Part shown: piece after piece, positions 56,998-61,143 of the stretch | Layout: every line of letters starts with the position of its first letter | How positions within the stretch are numbered: the first letter of the stretch is position 1 | Assembly (NCBI GenBank): GCA_903839855.1 | Contig: CAIMEB010000210.1 | Location: forward strand, 1 to 61,143 | Reading direction: 5' to 3' | DNA from: an uncultured Methylococcaceae bacterium | GTDB taxonomy: Bacteria > Pseudomonadota > Gammaproteobacteria > Methylococcales > Methylomonadaceae | DNA: 61,143 nt | Program-made: the position numbers and the translations under genes | The notes under the pieces: model-generated | The model's database searches: none | What the model was told of the DNA's origin: nothing | The model's input: only the letters and a program-made list of their open reading frames with translations

Positions 56998-59900
56998 GGT
57001 TGACCCATCGATGAATAAGAATATTTCTGAATATGTTCCTCAAAGAGATACCCTCCACATTTAAAACCAAGCTGCGTACCGATATTGCCTACAGTCAAAT
57101 CCAGAAGATGTACTGGAGAATATAAAGCTCCAATTCCTTTCTCGAACTGATTTTCAAAATGATCACGTTCATGAAGCAAATTAACCGGATCTTGTAAAAA
57201 TGCTTTTCCTCCGGTGACAACATTGCCAAAAGTAATGCCGCCCCCATCGGCTTTTTCGTAAATGAAAACACCCTTTTCAAAGCTCTTATATTTTCCTAAA
57301 GTATTTCCTATTAAGTGACCAATCGCATTATTAATTTGCCCAGTTTCTATTCCTCTCAATATAGCATCTTTACCACCTATTATTGAGCCACGAATACCAT
57401 CACGTGCAATACCAATAAAAGTATTTGAATAGGGACTATTAAGATATGGTTCTGTAAAACCTAAATCTAATGGTATTGCTCCAGCTGCAAATCCCCGAAG
57501 GAATCCATTCATGTTACCCTTTTGTATATAACCGTTGACGCCACTACCAACCATTTGTCCCAAGATGCCATTCCCTGATAGTCCAAATCCTATACCACCA
57601 GCAAGCGCACCATAAGCTCCGCTTTGTAACCCCACATTCAAATTTCCACCACTCCCCAGAAACCCACCCGTAAAGCCTCCTGCAAATCCTGCCGTAGCAC
57701 CGGCCATTACACCGCCAAAGGTGCTCGCAGTAAACGTGGTTGCGCCCGCAACAGTTGCGGTGGTGCCAAATATAGAGGTACCAAACGATGCCATCACCGA
57801 AGTCGCGGCACCATAAGTCACCACACTTGCCACGACAACAGCGGCAGCCGTAATGATTTTTCCCAGCGTACTGTGCATAAAATGACTAAACCACGAATAG
57901 CCACTCGGGTCGGTATAAGCCAAAGGATTATTCATGACATAACTATAACGGTTATAGCTTTGTAAATTACCCGGTGACTGAATAGAGGGATCAGCACTTA
58001 AAAACCGTGCTGTAACGGGATCATAAATCCGCCCGTTCATGTTGATTAAGCCTACATCGGGCAAATGTTCATGTCCGGTAAAGCCATGGTCGCTAATAGT
58101 GCTAAAGCCATAAAGGGTGGTGCGATTGCCGAAGGGGTCAAAAGCAAAACGCGCTAATATGGCCGCGTTATCATTGGTTATGGCATTAATAGAACCCAGA
58201 TGATCAGTATGGAAATAATTCGTTTGTTTGTAACCCTTGTTGTCAGTCACGACTTCTGCAATCGCCTTGCCGGCTGCATACACGGTATGACGATAGCGTT
58301 TGCCACTGGCATTACTGATTTGCTCAAAATGCCCGCCCAAGTCTTGGCGCGGATTGAGAAACAGCGTGGTTCCGCTGGAATCTATTTGACGAAAACGTTC
58401 ATGATTGCTGTCGTAATCAAACGATACGGTATTAATGCCATAGACCATTTTGGCAGGCATATTCCATGACGTGTATGTTGCAGTGCGATTGCCGATACCC
58501 CTGGTTTGATTGCCATTGGCATCGTATTGCAAAGCGGTGTTGTAATTCCCGGTTATTTTATTAACAGCATGAGGTTTTGCACCGTAGCTATAAGCGCCTA
58601 CGCCGGTTTTAAAGGTTATGTTGCCGATTTCATCATATTGGTAATTCAGCATTTTGACATTAGGGCGAATATCGGTAATGACTCTGTCTAGTTCATCGTA
58701 AGCGAAAGAATCACTCTGTTGATTGCTGTAATCAGCACGGGTAATTAAATTACCCACTGCATCATGTGTCAAATACAAGTCCTGCACATCCTGAACAATA
58801 CCCAACTTACCCGTCGAAATATGACGGGGTCGTCCCATGTTGTCATAATTGTGCTGTGTGTAAAGTTGGTTGCCCAAGAGTTCCAGGGTGATATGTCCCT
58901 CCGCATCCATAGCCTGCGCTTGCCAGAACAGGTTTTGATTGGCGGCATCCCGGACTTCAGCAAGATAGCCATTGCTGTTATACACATTAACCACTGCGAA
59001 GCCAGTAGGTTGAGTGAATTGTGACAGCCTACCCAAGCTGTCATACAAGCTGGTTTGAGCGAAAGAATCGGAGCCTATTTTGGTATTCGTTTGTGCCAGT
59101 CGTCCATAGTTATCATAAGCATAACTTCGCATAAAACCGTTACTACTGGACTCGCTGGCTAATTTACCCAGGCCTTTCACTGCGGTATCCCATGTCCATA
59201 CGCTGGTTAAGTCAGGTTCTATTCGTTTCACCATTCGCCCCAGCAGGTCATAACTGACCGTGCTGATTTGTCCTTTGGCATCTTGTTGACTCAGCATTTG
59301 CCCCAACACATCATAACTGTACGTCCAACTGCCCATATCGGGATCGGTCATAGCGATTTTACGGCCACGTTTGTCGTAACTCAGAGTAACGGTATTACCG
59401 TTAGGATCACTGGTCTGAACGGGATTACCAAACGGGTCAAAACTAAACTGCATGGCATTACCGCGTGCATCGACAGTTTTCACTACTTGCCCCAGGCCAT
59501 TTTTAGTTTGCTGGGTGGTGTGATTAATCGCGTTAGTAACACGGGTGGTCAAGCCGTCATAACTCGTATCCGTGATGCCGCCATCGGCTTCAGTCACGCG
59601 ACTGACACGCCCTAATAAATCGTATTGCAACTGTGTCCAAACAATAGCCGCGCCTGGATAATACGGGTGTGAGCTGTTGGTAAGCCGCCCTAAGCCGTCA
59701 TACACTTTGTCTACAGTCGCTAACCGACCATCAAAGCCCGCAGTTTCTGTTCTAAGTTCACGGTTCAAGCTATCAAAATACACCGTACGGGTGGGCGCAC
59801 CACTGGCGGTAGATGTCTTGTAATAGACGGCGTTGGCAGGGCATGTGCTGCTACAAAAAGCGAAAGCAACACTACTGACAGTACCGTCCGCTCTTTTTTC

Positions 59901-61143
59901 TTGGATGTTGCGCCCAAAATCATCATAATTCCAAACAGTCGTCATGCCGTTGGGGCCTTTGAGCGATAGGAGATTACCAAAGCCCGGATCAAAGCTGCGG
60001 GTCTCTTGATGTCCCAAGGCATTGGTGCTGGCAATGGCAAAGCGGCCTTGGCTATCGTAAGTGGTGCTACTGGTTCGGGTGGTAATATCGATACCGCTCA
60101 GTTTTGTGGCAATGCGATTACCGAATCCATCCAAGGTATAGTCGGTGATCAGTTTCAGGCTGGCATTGTCCGGTTCGATGGTTTCTTGAGTCAGTAAGCC
60201 GGTGCCGCTTTGATAGGCGAAAGCAGAAGTGCGCGTTGCTGTGGCTCCGGTTGGCAATGTGCTAGTAACGGTGGCGCGGGTCAAACGACCCAGCAGCCAG
60301 TTGCTTGTATCGTTGGTGTAGGTATTGGTCGTGGTTTTGACATTGCCATAAGGACTGACCGGCCCGGCACTGGTGTAGCTGTCGTCAGTAGCGACGGTAA
60401 TTTGGGTGGGATTACCATAGGCATCAAAGGTCGTATTGGTTTTCGTCCTTGGCAACGCCGCCCCGTTTAAGTCCCCATTTTGTTCGACGGTCTGGATTAA
60501 ATCATTACGGTGATAGATTCCATTGATAACGGTATTCTGCCAAGTATTCTGCACACTGTTCAGTAAAACGCCGCTAGCAGTGCGCTTTTCCATGGTTTGT
60601 GCCAAGCCTTGATAAGGGTAGGTCTGGCTATAGGTGGTGGTCGTGGTGATGCCGGTTTGCGGATCGTTTGCGGCCACTTGTCGGAACCCTAAGAAGCCAC
60701 CGCCAGTTAGATGGAGTTTGGCGCCGGCGTAGGTGTAGTTGGTGGTGTAGTCGCCGCCGATGCCGTCGCTGGTTTGGGTGTTTGAGACGACGTAGAGTGG
60801 GGATTGGAAGTCTAAGTAGGGGTAGGTTGAGTTACCATCCTTAAAGTATACTGTTTTTCCGAACGTTAAAGGGTTATATTTAATTACAATATTTATTCCT
60901 GTTCCATCAGTTATCATCGTTACCAAACTATCGGTAATGCAATGTGCAGGAAAAATCGCTGCATCACTTTTAGCTCCATTTTGCCAAATGCGCACTATAT
61001 CTATTCTGCCATCTCCATTTACATCCATTACCCAATCTTTTGTTCTGCTATCCAAATAGCCTATGTCGGTGTTTGATATAGCCTGAAAGCTATTTCCGTT
61101 TGACAAGAATACCTGTGCGTTAATTTTAGCTCCATTTTGCCAA
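56985..61143 (-). CDS. Rhs/SpvB-like polymorphic toxin, 5' end beyond window
   Basis: At least 1385 residues; the frame is still open at the window edge. Order: VCBS/FG-GAP-like repeats (DVNGDGRIDIVRIWQNGAK), a TcdB/SpvB-like middle domain (LHLTGGGFLGFRQV), about 20 RHS/YD repeats, the RHS core (YFHTDHLGSINAITND ... GLINMNGRIYDPVTARFLSADPSIQSPGNLQSYN), a glycine-rich hydrophobic linker, then a variable C-terminal domain. That domain holds LLHERDH, an HExxH zinc-peptidase motif about 60 residues from the end, followed by GIGALYSPVHLL and FEEH as possible third-ligand region. The RHS core likely encapsulates and releases the tip. Base composition is richer in G+C than the flanks. Confidence 0.88.
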   Translation of the reverse strand, partial: WQNGAKINAQVFLSNGNSFQAISNTDIGYLDSRTKDWVMDVNGDGRIDIVRIWQNGAKSDAAIFPAHCITDSLVTMITDGTGINIVIKYNPLTFGKTVYFKDGNSTYPYLDFQSPLYVVSNTQTSDGIGGDYTTNYTYAGAKLHLTGGGFLGFRQVAANDPQTGITTTTTYSQTYPYQGLAQTMEKRTASGVLLNSVQNTWQNTVINGIYHRNDLIQTVEQNGDLNGAALPRTKTNTTFDAYGNPTQITVATDDSYTSAGPVSPYGNVKTTTNTYTNDTSNWLLGRLTRATVTSTLPTGATATRTSAFAYQSGTGLLTQETIEPDNASLKLITDYTLDGFGNRIATKLSGIDITTRTSSTTYDSQGRFAIASTNALGHQETRSFDPGFGNLLSLKGPNGMTTVWNYDDFGRNIQEKRADGTVSSVAFAFCSSTCPANAVYYKTSTASGAPTRTVYFDSLNRELRTETAGFDGRLATVDKVYDGLGRLTNSSHPYYPGAAIVWTQLQYDLLGRVSRVTEADGGITDTSYDGLTTRVTNAINHTTQQTKNGLGQVVKTVDARGNAMQFSFDPFGNPVQTSDPNGNTVTLSYDKRGRKIAMTDPDMGSWTYSYDVLGQMLSQQDAKGQISTVSYDLLGRMVKRIEPDLTSVWTWDTAVKGLGKLASESSSNGFMRSYAYDNYGRLAQTNTKIGSDSFAQTSLYDSLGRLSQFTQPTGFAVVNVYNSNGYLAEVRDAANQNLFWQAQAMDAEGHITLELLGNQLYTQHNYDNMGRPRHISTGKLGIVQDVQDLYLTHDAVGNLITRADYSNQQSDSFAYDELDRVITDIRPNVKMLNYQYDEIGNITFKTGVGAYSYGAKPHAVNKITGNYNTALQYDANGNQTRGIGNRTATYTSWNMPAKMVYGINTVSFDYDSNHERFRQIDSSGTTLFLNPRQDLGGHFEQISNASGKRYRHTVYAAGKAIAEVVTDNKGYKQTNYFHTDHLGSINAITNDNAAILARFAFDPFGNRTTLYGFSTISDHGFTGHEHLPDVGLINMNGRIYDPVTARFLSADPSIQSPGNLQSYNRYSYVMNNPLAYTDPSGYSWFSHFMHSTLGKIITAAAVVVASVVTYGAATSVMASFGTSIFGTTATVAGATTFTASTFGGVMAGATAGFAGGFTGGFLGSGGNLNVGLQSGAYGALAGGIGFGLSGNGILGQMVGSGVNGYIQKGNMNGFLRGFAAGAIPLDLGFTEPYLNSPYSNTFIGIARDGIRGSIIGGKDAILRGIETGQINNAIGHLIGNTLGKYKSFEKGVFIYEKADGGGITFGNVVTGGKAFLQDPVNLLHERDHFENQFEKGIGALYSPVHLLDLTVGNIGTQLGFKCGGYLFEEHIQKYSYSSMGQPCSQ

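Overview
The window is about 61 kb of AT-rich gammaproteobacterial chromosome. The best guess is a methanotroph-like member of the Methylococcales. This rests on recalled gene content and not on a search: a prfB-lysS neighbourhood, a Trp/TGA code with the canonical RF2 frameshift, a pyruvate:ferredoxin oxidoreductase operon, a complete type II secretion operon, and a DUF3739-type filamentous haemagglutinin with a DUF2341-ExbB.

Left part (0.2-16 kb), mostly housekeeping and central metabolism: yigZ; prfB with its programmed +1 frameshift; a two-gene AAA ATPase / PD-(D/E)XK-like cassette lying between prfB and lysS; lysS; gloB; a GNAT-nitrilase fusion; a J-domain protein with a DUF1566-like C-terminus; and a minus-strand operon for a GltD-like Fe-S flavoprotein, pyruvate:ferredoxin oxidoreductase (nifJ) and a dihydroorotate-dehydrogenase-like protein.

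Middle (16-48 kb), a large cell-surface and secretion region read almost entirely from the minus strand. From upstream to downstream it holds gspC-D-E-F-G-H-I-J-K-L-M (type II secretion); a secreted protein with a PstS-like start; a two-partner secretion pair (TpsB transporter plus a 3.5-thousand-residue TpsA exoprotein); a Ton motor (a LamG/DUF2341-ExbB fusion, ExbD, TonB); an outer-membrane porin; and a periplasmic coiled-coil protein. A plus-strand ribbon-helix-helix-like gene sits between the type II operon and the PstS-like gene. Clear rho-independent terminators separate the Ps-like gene, the Tps pair and the Ton operon. Long G/C homopolymers occur inside tpsA, tonB and gspF.

Right part (48-61 kb): tRNA-Lys(CUU) with its terminator and two hairpins, a GT-C-like membrane protein, and a ridA-recG-ubiC run. 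Next comes a 3.5-kb graveyard of broken genes: a multicopper oxidase remnant joined to another fragment, a frame-broken PEP-CTERM-like protein, a mutY 5' remnant, and a 42-bp minisatellite. The window ends in a large Rhs/SpvB-like polymorphic toxin gene that runs off the edge. Its C-terminus carries an HExxH motif, and it overlaps a small lipoprotein gene that is the likely immunity partner.

Most interesting candidates: (1) the AAA/PD-(D/E)XK cassette placed inside the prfB-lysS pair, (2) the Tps-Ton-porin module, (3) the Rhs metallopeptidase-like toxin with its overlapping lipoprotein gene, and (4) a 19-residue membrane peptide with a near-perfect ribosome binding site.
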